In this document: in pieces, positions 1-8,211 of the stretch | Position numbering within the stretch: position 1 is the stretch's first letter | Layout: every line of letters begins with the position of its first letter | Source of the DNA: JALORV01 sp963791235 | GTDB taxonomy: Bacteria; Pseudomonadota; Gammaproteobacteria; Burkholderiales; Burkholderiaceae_F | Direction: 5' to 3' | DNA: 64,000 nt | Assembly (NCBI GenBank): GCA_963791235.1 | Contig: CAWBRW010000029.1 | Span: 310,001-374,000 of the forward strand | Notes under the pieces: generated by a model | The model's database searches: none | Seen by the model: only the letters and a program-made list of their open reading frames with translations | What the model was told of the DNA's origin: nothing | Made by a program: the position numbers and the translations under genes

Positions 1-345
1 ATCCCGGCCTACGACCTCTTTAACCTCGGCGGCTTTCTCTATCTCTCCGGCCTGCAACGGCAGCAGCTGAAGACGCAGGACTTCGCCTTCGGCCGGCTGG
101 TCTACCGCACCAAGCTTGCGGACATCCCGCTGTTCGAGGGGGTGTACGCCGGCGCTTCGATCGAGGCGGCGCGTCTGAAGCCGGTGCTCCCGGTGTGGCA
201 GGGCGAGCGGGTCGACGGCTATCTCGATGTACTCGCGGGCTCGGTCTACCTCGGCCTCGATTCGCCACTCGGGCCGCTTTATGTCGGCTTCGGGTACGCC
301 AACCGCGAAAATCGTGCGATCTACCTGTTCCTCGGCCGCCCGTAG
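1..345 (+). CDS. Patatin-like phospholipase, C-terminal barrel fragment
   Basis: The reading frame is open from the first base and ends at a TAG at 343-345, giving the last 114 residues of a larger protein. The fragment has alternating aromatic and hydrophobic residues, LGGFLYLSGL near its start and a final GRP, as in the BamA/surface-antigen-like barrel at the C terminus of PlpD-type patatin phospholipases. Those proteins carry a Ser-Asp lipase domain in front of an outer-membrane barrel; that domain lies outside the window and cannot be checked. It converges on comM with only 18 bases between stop codons. Family assignment rests on the barrel alone. Confidence 0.65.
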   Translation: MPAYDLFNLGGFLYLSGLQRQQLKTQDFAFGRLVYRTKLADIPLFEGVYAGASIEAARLKPVLPVWQGERVDGYLDVLAGSVYLGLDSPLGPLYVGFGYANRENRAIYLFLGRP

Positions 346-363
346 CCGACGACGACCCCGGAG

Positions 364-1896
364 TCAGTTGTCGCGCAGCGAGCGCCGGTACTGGATCGCC
401 TCGGCCACGTGATGCGTCTCGAGACGCTCCGAGTCGGCGAGATCGGCGATCGTGCGCGCGACCTTCAGCACGCGGTGGTAGGCGCGTGCGGACCAGCCGA
501 GCCGCACGCTGGCCGCGTGCAGCAGCTTCTGCACCGGCTCGTCCAGCGCGCAGGCCTCTTCGAGCTCGGCGCCCTGCAGATGGTCGTTGACCCGGCCCTG
601 GCGCGCGATCGCGCGGTCGTAGGCCTTGCGCACTCGCTCCGCGACGAAGCGTGTCGGTTCGCCGTCTGGCAGTGACGTGAGGGTTTCCTCGGGAACGGAT
701 CCGACCTCCACACGCATGTCGATGCGGTCCAGCAGTGGACCGGAGATGCGGTCCTGGTAGCGCGCAATGAGGTCCGGCGTACAGCGGCAGGCGATGCTGG
801 CATGGCCGTAATAGCCGCACGGGCAAGGGTTCATCGCGCCGATCAGCTGGAAGCGTGCCGGATAGTCGACCTGGCGCGCGGCGCGCGATACGGTGATCAG
901 GCCCGACTCGAGAGGTTGTCGCAGCGTCTCCAGGACGCGCCGTTCGAACTCGGGCAGCTCGTCCAGGAACAGCACACCGTGGTGCGCCAGGGAACTTTCG
1001 CCGGGCATCGGCGGCGACCCGCCTCCGCACAGCGCGACCGCGCTCGCGGTGTGGTGCGGCGCGCGGAAAATGCGCGTGGCCCAGCGCTGCGGCGCGAACT
1101 GCCCGACCAGGCTCAGCACCGCTGCCGATTCGAGCGCCTCATCGGTCGTCATCGGCGGCAGGATGCCGGCGAATCGTTGCGCCAGCATCGTCTTGCCGGT
1201 GCCCGGCGGGCCAACCAGCAGCACGCTGTGTCCGCCGGCGGCTGCAATCTCGAGGGCGCGCTTGGGCGCGAGCTGACCCTTCACATCGAAGAGGTCGGGA
1301 TAGATCGGCGGGGTCAGGCGCACCATCGCATGGTGCTCGGCGATTGCGCGCGACGCGGTGTCGCCGGCATCTGCCCGCAGATGCTCGACCACGTGCAGCA
1401 GGGTGCGAGCCGGAAAGATCGGGATGCCACCGACCAGCGCGGCCTCGTCGGCGCTTTCGGACGGGACGACGAAGCCGCGACGGGGCCCGACCGTATGCTC
1501 CGACTTCGCCACGGCGTACGCCATCGCCAGCGTGCCACGCACCGGTCGAAGTTCGCCCGTCAGGGACAGTTCGCCGGCGAACTCATACTGGTCGAGCGTC
1601 CTGGTCGGGATCTGGCCTGTCGCGGCGAGGATCCCCAGCGCGATCGGAAGGTCGAAACGCCCGGACTCCTTCGGCAGGTCGGCCGGCGCCAGGTTGACCG
1701 TGATGCGCCGCGCCGGGAAGTCAAAGCGGCTGGTGAGCAGCGCGGCGCGCACCCGCTCGCGCGCTTCGCGCACCTCGGTATCCGGAAGCCCCACCAGCGT
1801 GAACGACGGCAGGCCGTTGGACAGGTGCACTTCGACAGTCACCTGCGGCGCATACATGCCGGAGAGGCCGCGGGTGCGAACGATGGCGATCGACAT
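364..1896 (-). CDS. comM: ComM/YifB-family Mg chelatase-like AAA+ ATPase
   Basis: A 510-residue protein, the usual length for ComM, a hexameric AAA+ helicase that promotes branch migration during natural transformation. The N-terminal Lon-like region (SIAIVRTRGLSG, GLPSFTLVGLPD) is followed by a Walker A motif GPPGTGKT at residues 229-236, the Mg-chelatase-like ATPase core with LFLDELPEF, a Cys-rich MNPCPCGYYG segment, and a C-terminal helical domain ending RRSLRDN. The frame stays open upstream, but homologues start at MS(I/L)A, so the ATG at 1894-1896 is chosen although no Shine-Dalgarno is visible. Presence of comM does not by itself prove competence. Confidence 0.93.
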   Translation of the reverse strand: MSIAIVRTRGLSGMYAPQVTVEVHLSNGLPSFTLVGLPDTEVREARERVRAALLTSRFDFPARRITVNLAPADLPKESGRFDLPIALGILAATGQIPTRTLDQYEFAGELSLTGELRPVRGTLAMAYAVAKSEHTVGPRRGFVVPSESADEAALVGGIPIFPARTLLHVVEHLRADAGDTASRAIAEHHAMVRLTPPIYPDLFDVKGQLAPKRALEIAAAGGHSVLLVGPPGTGKTMLAQRFAGILPPMTTDEALESAAVLSLVGQFAPQRWATRIFRAPHHTASAVALCGGGSPPMPGESSLAHHGVLFLDELPEFERRVLETLRQPLESGLITVSRAARQVDYPARFQLIGAMNPCPCGYYGHASIACRCTPDLIARYQDRISGPLLDRIDMRVEVGSVPEETLTSLPDGEPTRFVAERVRKAYDRAIARQGRVNDHLQGAELEEACALDEPVQKLLHAASVRLGWSARAYHRVLKVARTIADLADSERLETHHVAEAIQYRRSLRDN

Positions 1897-2151
1897 GGAG
1901 GTGCCTGAGGCAGCGGCGATTCTATCGGCGGCCATCCGTTCCCCAGTCGTGACCCGATACCGCGAATTGCCCCGCGGTTTGCCGTCATCCCGGAGCGCTC
2001 GGGCGGTTGCGCACGTCGTGCCCGGCCGGGCGGCCGCGATATATGGGCCGTTTGGCCCCGTATTCGGTTGGGCTTCCGGGGCGAGTCGTGTCACGATGGA
2101 TGCTCTGACAGCTTCCCGGCGTGGCTCCCCGCCGGAGTGGTTCGTATCAAG

Positions 2152-3048
2152 GTGTCTTCACTGCTCTTCGGTGTCGGTTTGCTGGTCGTGCTTGCAGGGC
2201 TCTACCTGTGGGCGCGTCGACGAGCCGATTCGATTCGCCAGCAGGCGGCCCATCGTGAGCAGGCCGCCATGGCGATAATGCTCAGTGCTTCGCCCGCCGA
2301 GGGCAAACCGGGCAAGTCCGCAGTGCAGCCTCCGGCCGAGGAAATCGATCACGCGGCGCTGATCCGCCAGGCGCACGGCGAGGCGGCCGAGCAGGACAAC
2401 GCCAGCAAGGACCTGCCGCCGATCGAGTACGAGCAGAAGCGCGGTGAACCGGCACGCGCGTTGACGCCCGCAGAAGAGGCGGCCGCCGGACTCGATCCGA
2501 TCGAAGAATTGATTTCGCAGATCATGGTGGATGACCCGAACCGGCGCGCGCCGCGCCCCAGTCCTCCGCCAGCCCCGGAACCGCGTCGACCGACCGCCGC
2601 TGCTCGCGCGGCGGCGCGCGAGGCTACGCCAATGCTCGATTCGATGGCGCCGTCCGTGCCGCTGCGCGAACTGGTGCTTGCGTGGTACGAGTCGCGCGGC
2701 TATCGCCAGGTGCCCGCGTCACCAGCGGTCTGGCCGATCGAACTGGTGCTGCGCCATCGTGACGACCCGGCCCGTGCCTATGCCTTCGTTGTACAGACCG
2801 ACAACGTCTCGGTCGACCGCATCACAGCACTGATCGAGCAGGCGCGCGAGATCGGCATGCTGCGTGTTGCCGTGATCGCCGAGGCGGGTTATGAACGCGG
2901 TGCGAAAGAGATTGCCAAGCGCAAGAACGTGCGCCTGATCGACCGTCCGACCATGGACGCCGAGCTTTCAGAACTGCAACTGGAGACAGCGGCGAAGATC
3001 ATCGCTGTCGCCCGCAAGCGCGCTTCGCCCGAAGCGTCGGCCGCCTAG
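2152..3048 (+). CDS. Membrane-anchored protein with degenerate Mrr-like domain
   Basis: About 298 residues, not recognised by name. It has one N-terminal membrane helix (SSLLFGVGLLVVLAGLYLW), a charged stretch, a Pro/Arg-rich linker (about residues 125-160), then a folded domain from about residue 170 to the end. That domain resembles the core of Mrr-type restriction endonucleases: a strand (IELVL), a second strand (AFVVQTD), a helix, a strand (VAVIAEAGY), a helix with AKEIAKRKN and the closing VRLID. The Lys of the usual Q-x-K signature is missing (Gln215-Thr-Asp), so DNA cleavage is unlikely. The start is uncertain; GTG at 2152 or 2137 both keep the helix. Divergent from comM and convergent with ubiK. 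Confidence 0.6.
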   Translation: MSSLLFGVGLLVVLAGLYLWARRRADSIRQQAAHREQAAMAIMLSASPAEGKPGKSAVQPPAEEIDHAALIRQAHGEAAEQDNASKDLPPIEYEQKRGEPARALTPAEEAAAGLDPIEELISQIMVDDPNRRAPRPSPPPAPEPRRPTAAARAAAREATPMLDSMAPSVPLRELVLAWYESRGYRQVPASPAVWPIELVLRHRDDPARAYAFVVQTDNVSVDRITALIEQAREIGMLRVAVIAEAGYERGAKEIAKRKNVRLIDRPTMDAELSELQLETAAKIIAVARKRASPEASAA

Positions 3049-3072
3049 CGCCGTAGCCTCACTCTGGCGCCG

Positions 3073-3309
3073 CTAACTGCGGCGCTGTTCCAGATCCGCG
3101 ATACGCCGCTCGAGTTCGTCGAGCTTAGCGCGTGCACGCGCCAGAACCTTGCTCTGCGTGTCGAACTCCTCGCGGGTCACCAGTTCGAGGCGGGCGAACT
3201 GCTGCGTCAGCAGCGCCTTGAGGTTCTTCTGCAGGTCGGCCGCCGGTGTCTGCTGAATCACCGCGGAGACACGGTCCTGCAGGTCATCGAGGAATGAAGT
3301 CTTGTTCAT
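3073..3309 (-). CDS. ubiK: UbiK-type accessory factor (BMFP/YqiC family)
   Basis: A 78-residue protein starting MNKTSFLDDLQDRV. It has the family pattern: an amphipathic N-terminal half, the conserved LVTREEFDTQSKVLARAR block, and a C-terminal coiled coil (LDELERRIADLEQ). UbiK is a small trimeric, membrane-associated factor that helps the aerobic ubiquinone biosynthesis complex. The longer in-frame extension to 3342 adds residues not seen in the family, so the ATG at 3307-3309 is chosen. It lies next to the torF-glnK-amtB operon and is transcribed away from it, so the 284 bases between them must hold both promoters. Confidence 0.88.
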   Translation of the reverse strand: MNKTSFLDDLQDRVSAVIQQTPAADLQKNLKALLTQQFARLELVTREEFDTQSKVLARARAKLDELERRIADLEQRRS

Positions 3310-3393
3310 GAGGTCCCGCTGGCCGGGCGCAGTTATTTGCACCGCGCCTCCTGCACAGCGCGATCCAGTCTAGCAGCGCGACGCCGCGTCATC

Positions 3394-3409
3394 GTTCATG
3401 TGCATGAAC
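3394..3409. promoter_or_regulatory. Perfect palindrome between ubiK and torF
   Basis: GTTCATG-TG-CATGAAC is a perfect 7-2-7 inverted repeat in the divergent intergenic region. It has no T run and looks like a dimeric repressor or activator site rather than a terminator. I do not recognise the cognate regulator. Confidence 0.4.
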
Positions 3410-3446
3410 CCGCGGGGTGCGTGCGATCCGAACCGATTGGGGGCGG

Positions 3447-3469
3447 ATGCGCCCTGCATTGGGGCGCAT
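3447..3469. promoter_or_regulatory. Inverted repeat upstream of the sigma-54 site, candidate enhancer
   Basis: ATGCGCCC, seven bases, GGGCGCAT is a perfect 8-7-8 inverted repeat centred about 95 bases upstream of the start expected from the sigma-54 element. This is where an NtrC-type enhancer is expected, but the arms are spaced four bases wider than the usual 17-bp NtrC site (TGCACC-N5-GGTGCA), so the identity of the binding protein is open. Confidence 0.35.
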
Positions 3470-3526
3470 TCGGCGTAGAGATTCTCATTTTCGCACCAGC
3501 CGAGGGCACTTTGGGCGTTGCAGCAA

Positions 3527-3542
3527 TTGGCATACATGTTGC
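3527..3542 (+). promoter_or_regulatory. Sigma-54 (-24/-12) promoter for torF-glnK-amtB
   Basis: TTGGCATACATGTTGC keeps the invariant GG at 3529-3530 and GC at 3541-3542 with exactly ten bases between them, and matches the TGGCAY-N5-TTGC consensus closely. It lies 51 bases before the torF start. The nitrogen genes downstream (PII and ammonium channel) are classic NtrC/sigma-54 targets, which supports the call. Confidence 0.75.
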
Positions 3543-3593
3543 GTAAAGGACCTCCGAGCTTTGCTCCAACCTTGCCTCGAAAGGAAGTACGAC

Positions 3594-4385
3594 ATGAAGA
3601 AAGCACTCGCTGCGGCGGCCGTCGCCTCCGCCTGCTCTGCTCCGTTGCTGGCTTTGGCACAGACCGCTGCTGCCGCGCCCAAGGAAGAGCCCGAGTTCAC
3701 GCTGAGCGGCAATCTGACGATCGGCAGCGACTACCGCTTCCGCGGCTTCTCGCAGACCGACTATCAGCCGACGGTCCAGGGCGGCGTCGATTTCGCGCAC
3801 AAGTCGGGCTTCTATCTCGGCAACTGGAACTCGAACGTTTCGTCGACGCTGTACAACGGCGCGCCGATCGAGATGGACTTCTACGGCGGCTACAAGCACG
3901 CGTTCGGCGACTTTGGACTGGACGTCGGCGTCATCTACTACTACTACCCGGGCACGGGCGAATACAACCCCGATTTCGAAGCGAAGAACTTCGAGGCGTA
4001 TGTCGGCGGCACGTGGGGACCGGCGTCCGTGAAGTACTACTACTCGTTCACCGACTTCTTCGGCGTGAAAGCCCCGGGATATGACACCAAGGGCTCGCAG
4101 TACGTCGACATTTCCGGGACGTTCCCGCTCGCCGATGGCTTCGCTGTCGTCGCACACGTCGGCTGGCAGTACGTGAAGAACTACCAGAACATCAATACGG
4201 TGGTGAACGACGACAACGTCTGGGACTACAAGCTCGGCGGCACCTGGGACATCATGGGTTCAGGCTGGATCCTCGGAGCCTTCTGGGTCGGCACCAGCGA
4301 GAAGGATTTCTTCACGACGGCGGAAAGCCCGCCGCGCGGTGCCGGCAAGAGCGGATTCCTCGCCACGGTCGGCAAGACGTTCTGA
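3594..4385 (+). CDS. TorF-family putative porin
   Basis: A 263-residue exported protein with a signal peptide (KKALAAAAVASACSAPLLALA) and an outer-membrane beta-barrel with a C-terminal Phe. After the signal peptide comes the family hallmark GNLTIGSDYRFRGFSQTD, then aromatic-rich strands. Family members (TIGR02001) are putative outer-membrane porins, mostly uncharacterised. A good Shine-Dalgarno, AAAGGAAG, precedes the ATG. It is the first gene behind the sigma-54 element and is followed after 33 bases by glnK, so it is probably co-expressed under nitrogen limitation. A role in passage of ammonium or small nitrogen compounds is inference from context. Confidence 0.85.
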   Translation: MKKALAAAAVASACSAPLLALAQTAAAAPKEEPEFTLSGNLTIGSDYRFRGFSQTDYQPTVQGGVDFAHKSGFYLGNWNSNVSSTLYNGAPIEMDFYGGYKHAFGDFGLDVGVIYYYYPGTGEYNPDFEAKNFEAYVGGTWGPASVKYYYSFTDFFGVKAPGYDTKGSQYVDISGTFPLADGFAVVAHVGWQYVKNYQNINTVVNDDNVWDYKLGGTWDIMGSGWILGAFWVGTSEKDFFTTAESPPRGAGKSGFLATVGKTF

Positions 4386-4418
4386 CGCATCTCGCAACAA
4401 CGAACGGGAACCGAATTC

Positions 4419-4757
4419 ATGAAACTCATCACAGCCATCATCAAGCCATTCAAGCTTGACGAGGTGCGTGAGGCCCTGAGCGGAGTTGGCGTTCAGGGCA
4501 TCACGGTCACCGAGGTCAAGGGCTTCGGCCGCCAGAAGGGCCACACGGAGCTGTATCGCGGCGCCGAGTATGTGGTCGACTTCCTCCCAAAAGTGAAGAT
4601 CGAAGCAGCAGTCGCCGACGACATCGTCGAGCGCGCAATCGAGGCCATCGAAGGCTCGGCGCGCACCGGCAAGATCGGCGACGGCAAGATCTTCGTCTAT
4701 GACCTCGAGCAGGTCGTCCGCATCCGCACCGGCGAGACCGGCAAGGATGCTCTTTGA
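4419..4757 (+). CDS. glnK: Nitrogen regulatory protein PII
   Basis: A 112-residue PII protein, full length. MKLITAIIKPFKLDEVREAL is the family start. The T-loop contains Tyr51 (within GAEYVVDFLPK), the site uridylylated by GlnD, and the B-loop TGKIGDGKIF binds ATP. PII trimers sense ATP/ADP and 2-oxoglutarate and, when deuridylylated, dock on the AmtB channel and close it. The position 23 bases before the ammonium channel gene is the classic glnK-amtB arrangement, hence the symbol glnK rather than glnB. Probably driven by the sigma-54 promoter before torF. Confidence 0.93.
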   Translation: MKLITAIIKPFKLDEVREALSGVGVQGITVTEVKGFGRQKGHTELYRGAEYVVDFLPKVKIEAAVADDIVERAIEAIEGSARTGKIGDGKIFVYDLEQVVRIRTGETGKDAL

Positions 4758-4780
4758 ACCGACCCGTTCTGGAGCCAAAC

Positions 4781-6569
4781 ATGAAGAAGCTAGTTTCGCT
4801 ATGGGCAGTGGCGTTGACACTGCTTGGATTGTCTGCCGCGCCCGCCCGCGGGGCGGATGCCTTGCCGGCATCGGTGACATTCGAGCTCGACAAGGCAGAC
4901 CTGTCGGACGAAGCGCTCAAGGCGATCGGTGCCGGAGCCGAGCAGGCCAAGGCTGCCGCAGGGTCGCGCATCCTGGTGTCGGGGTTCACCGACACCTCGG
5001 GCAGCGCTGAACACAACGACGAGCTCGCCAAGAAGCGTGCGTTTGCGGTCCGCGACGCGTTGGTCAAGGCGGGCCTGCCGGAAGCACAGATCCTATTGGT
5101 CAAGCCCTCTGCGAGGATGAAGGACGGCGACCCGGCAAAGGCGCGGCATGTCGAGATTGCACTGCTCGCGGCCGGTGCGGCCGCTCCGGCTGCCGACCTG
5201 CTGCTTGCGGCCGAAGCACCCAAGGCCGAGGCGGCTCCCGCCGCACCGAAGATCGAGAAGGCCGACACCGCGTTCATGTACGTGGCCACGATCATGGTCA
5301 TCCTGATGACCATCCCGGGTCTGGCACTGTTCTACGGCGGCCTGGTGCGCTCGAAGAACATGCTGAGCGTGCTGATGCAGGTGTTCGTCATCTTCTCGCT
5401 GATCTCGGTGCTGTGGGTCATCTACGGCTACACGCTGGCGTTCGGCGGACCGGGGGCGTTCTTCGGGAATTTCTCGAAGCTCTTCCTCAGCGGCGTGAAC
5501 GCGGAATCGGCGGCGGCGACGTTCAGCAAGGGCGTCTACATCCCGGAGCTGCTGTTCGTGGCGTTCCAGTGCACTTTCGCGGCCATCACCTGCGCGCTGA
5601 TCGTCGGCGCGTACGCGGAGCGCATGAAATTCTCCGCGGTGCTGCTGTTCACGGTCATCTGGTTCACCTTCAGCTACCTGCCGATGGCTCACATGGTCTG
5701 GTACTGGGATGGCCCGGACGCGATCAAGGACCAGGCCACGCTCGACGCGGTCGTGGCGAATGCCGGCTGGCTGTGGGCCAAGGGCGCGCTCGACTTCGCG
5801 GGCGGCACGGTCGTGCACATCAATGCCGGTGTTGCCGGCCTGATGGCAGCCTACGTGCTCGGCAAGCGCATCGGCTACGGCAAGGAGTCGATGGCGCCGC
5901 ACAGCCTGACGCTGACGATGGTCGGTGCCGCGCTGCTGTGGGTGGGCTGGTTCGGCTTCAATGCCGGCTCCAACCTTGAAGCCAATGGCGTTGCCGCCTT
6001 CGCGTTCCTCAACACGCTGCTAGCCACGGCCGTCGCGGTCCTCGCGTGGATGTTTGCGGAGTGGATGGTGAAGGGCAAGCCGTCGATGCTGGGTGCGGCG
6101 TCGGGTGCGGTGGCCGGCCTGGTCGCCATCACGCCGGCCTGCGGCTTCGTCGGTGTCATCGGCGCGCTGGTCATCGGTGTCGCGGCGGGCCTGCTCTGCT
6201 TCTGGGGCGTGACCGGACTGAAGAAGATGCTGAACGCGGACGATGCGCTCGACGTGTTCGGTGTCCATGGGGTGGGCGGCATCGTCGGTGCACTGCTGAC
6301 CGGTGTGTTCGCCGCGCCCTCGCTGGGCGGCGCCGGCATCTGCAACTACATCACCAACAAGTGCGGTGATCCGGCCGATTTCCCGGGCATCGGCGCGCAG
6401 CTTTGGATCCAGTTCCAGGCGGTGCTGACGGCGGTGATCCTTGTCCGCGGTGGTCTCGCTGGTGGCGCTGTACGCGGTCAAGATGATCACCGGGCTGCGC
6501 GTAACTCCGGAGGAGGAGCGCGAAGGTCTGGATACGACGTACCACGGCGAATCCGCCTACAAGATGTAA
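4781..6569 (+). CDS. amtB: Ammonium channel with N-terminal OmpA-like domain (frameshifted near 3' end)
   Basis: A signal peptide (residues 1-25) is followed by an OmpA-like domain (about 31-128, with GFTDTSGS and KKRA, including Asp71 and Arg86 at peptidoglycan-binding positions), an Ala/Pro linker and an Amt channel from about 165. The channel keeps the GLALFYGGLVRSKN signature, the twin His (VVHINAG and GVHGVGG) and FNAGSN. In Amt proteins the N terminus faces the periplasm, so the extra domain would lie beside the cell wall. Near base 6440 the frame changes by +1 (one extra base or two missing): the expected tail, ending ESAYKM, reads in the next frame to TAA at 6567-6569. Repaired length is about 595 residues. 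As read, translation runs on to 6655 with a nonsense tail. Confidence 0.88.
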
Positions 6570-6578
6570 GGACGTTCG

Positions 6579-6600
6579 GCCCGGGAGGCAACTCCCGGGC
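6579..6600 (+). terminator. GC-rich hairpin after amtB
   Basis: GCCCGGGAG-GCAA-CTCCCGGGC forms a perfect 9-bp stem with a GNRA loop ten bases after the repaired amtB stop. No T run follows, so it is more likely an mRNA-stabilising stem or a processing site than a terminator. Confidence 0.45.
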
Positions 6601-6695
6601 ACCCGCTGGGCCGACCCGGAAGCGGTGCGGCGGATGGCAGGTTGTGTCTCCCTAGCTCGCCGGGCCGCTCGCGGTCCAATCGCGGCGAACTTTCC

Positions 6696-6723
6696 CGGGC
6701 ACCATTCGGTGCCCGTTTTTTTT
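6696..6723 (+). terminator. Rho-independent terminator of the torF-glnK-amtB operon
   Basis: CGGGCACC-ATTC-GGTGCCCG, an 8-bp perfect stem, is followed directly by eight T residues (6716-6723). It separates amtB from gshA. Confidence 0.9.
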
Positions 6724-6848
6724 GCCTCAACAGCCGAGCGGCGTGCCCGATGCGCGCGACGAAACCGCCCGCAGCCCCGCTGTACACTGCCTGTCCCAAC
6801 GACCTTGCGCGGCACTCTCTGGCATGGCCGCGCAGAAGTGAGCCCGTC

Positions 6849-8183
6849 GTGTCCAATCCCGCTGTTCCCCGCCTGGTCACGGCCAACGCCGGTCCCCTGC
6901 TCGCGCTCGAACAGAAGATCGTCGACGCGATGCCGGCGATCGAGCGCTGGTTCCGCCTGCAGTGGCAGGACCACACGCCGCCGTTCTACGGTTCGGTCGA
7001 CCTGCGCAATGCCGGTTACAAACTGGCGCCGGTCGACATGAATCTCTTCCCCGGCGGATTCAACAATCTGTCCGAGGGCATGCTGCCGTGCGCCGTGCAG
7101 GCCGCGCAGTCGGCGATCGAGCACCTGTGTCCGGATGCCCGCAACCTGGTGCTGGTGCCGGAGCGCCACACCCGCAACCTGTTCTACCTGGCCAATGTGG
7201 CGCGGCTGGCGCGCATCCTCCGGCAAACCGGCCTCGAAGTGCGCATCGGCTCGCTCTCTGACGAGATCAGGGAGCCGACCCGTATCGAATTGCCGAGCGG
7301 CGACGTGCTGACGGTCGAACCACTGGTGCGCCACGGGGCCAAGGTGGGCGTGGCCGGCTTCACGCCCTGCGCACTGCTGTTGAACAATGACCTTTCGGCC
7401 GGCATCCCGCCGATCCTGCGCGACCTCGACGACCAGATCATCGTGCCGCCGTTGCAGGCGGGCTGGGCGATCCGCCGCAAGTCGAATCACTTTGCCGCCT
7501 ACGACGTCATTGCTGCCGAGTTCGCGCAGCTGGTCGACATCGATCCGTGGCTGATCAACCCGGCATTCGGGCGCTGCGGCGAGGTCAACTTCCACGAGCG
7601 CGCCGGCGAGGAGTGCCTCGCCAGCAACATCGACTTCGTGCTCGGCAAGATGCGCGACAAGTACAAAGAGCATGGCATTGACGACACGCCATATGTTGTC
7701 GTGAAGGCCGATGCCGGTACCTATGGCATGGGCGTCATGACGGTGAAAGACGCCTCGGAGGTGCGCGGGCTGAACCGCAAGCAGCGCAACAAGATGTCGG
7801 TGGTGAAGGAGGGACTCGAGGTCAGCGAGGTCATCATCCAGGAGGGCGTGCCGACGAACGAACTAGTGGACAACGCCGTCGCCGAGCCGGTCGTCTACAT
7901 GATCGATCGCTATGTCGTTGGCGGTTTCTATCGCGTGCACACCGAGCGCGGCCGCGACGAGAACCTGAATGCGCCCGGCATGCACTTCGTGCCCCTAGCT
8001 TTCGCCGGCAGCTGCAACCTGCCGGACTGCGGCAGCTCCGCGGGTGAAAGCGCGGCCAATCGGTTCTATGCGTACGGCGTCATCGCGCGGCTGGCCCTGC
8101 TTGCGGCTTCGGTCGAGCTCGAGCGCACCGCGCATCGCGTCGACAGCGCGTCGGCGGCCGTCATGGCGGCCGTGGCCGGCTGA
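6849..8183 (+). CDS. gshA: Glutamate-cysteine ligase, proteobacterial type
   Basis: About 444 residues of the GshA type found in betaproteobacteria and Acidithiobacillus (TIGR02049), unrelated in sequence to E. coli GshA. It makes gamma-glutamylcysteine, the first step of glutathione synthesis. Conserved blocks include YGSVDLRNAGYKLAPVDMNL, FPGGFNNLS, VLVPERHTRN, and the nucleotide-binding VVVKADAGTYGMGVMTV, plus MIDRYVVGGFYRVHTERG. Start chosen at GTG 6849, shortly before the conserved domain; the frame is open further upstream but overlaps the terminator. gshB follows after 28 bases, so the two steps are co-transcribed. Confidence 0.88.
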   Translation: MSNPAVPRLVTANAGPLLALEQKIVDAMPAIERWFRLQWQDHTPPFYGSVDLRNAGYKLAPVDMNLFPGGFNNLSEGMLPCAVQAAQSAIEHLCPDARNLVLVPERHTRNLFYLANVARLARILRQTGLEVRIGSLSDEIREPTRIELPSGDVLTVEPLVRHGAKVGVAGFTPCALLLNNDLSAGIPPILRDLDDQIIVPPLQAGWAIRRKSNHFAAYDVIAAEFAQLVDIDPWLINPAFGRCGEVNFHERAGEECLASNIDFVLGKMRDKYKEHGIDDTPYVVVKADAGTYGMGVMTVKDASEVRGLNRKQRNKMSVVKEGLEVSEVIIQEGVPTNELVDNAVAEPVVYMIDRYVVGGFYRVHTERGRDENLNAPGMHFVPLAFAGSCNLPDCGSSAGESAANRFYAYGVIARLALLAASVELERTAHRVDSASAAVMAAVAG

Positions 8184-8211
8184 GTCGCGTGAGGCCTGCG
8201 GAGCGCCGCGG

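Noticed and set aside
2152..3048. Restriction-modification system next to comM
   Set aside because: There is no methylase or specificity gene nearby, and the Mrr-like domain lacks its catalytic Lys and is membrane-anchored.
3447..3469. Classical NtrC site
   Set aside because: Arms are 7-8 bases with seven bases between, not the usual TGCACC-N5-GGTGCA. It is reported only as a candidate enhancer.
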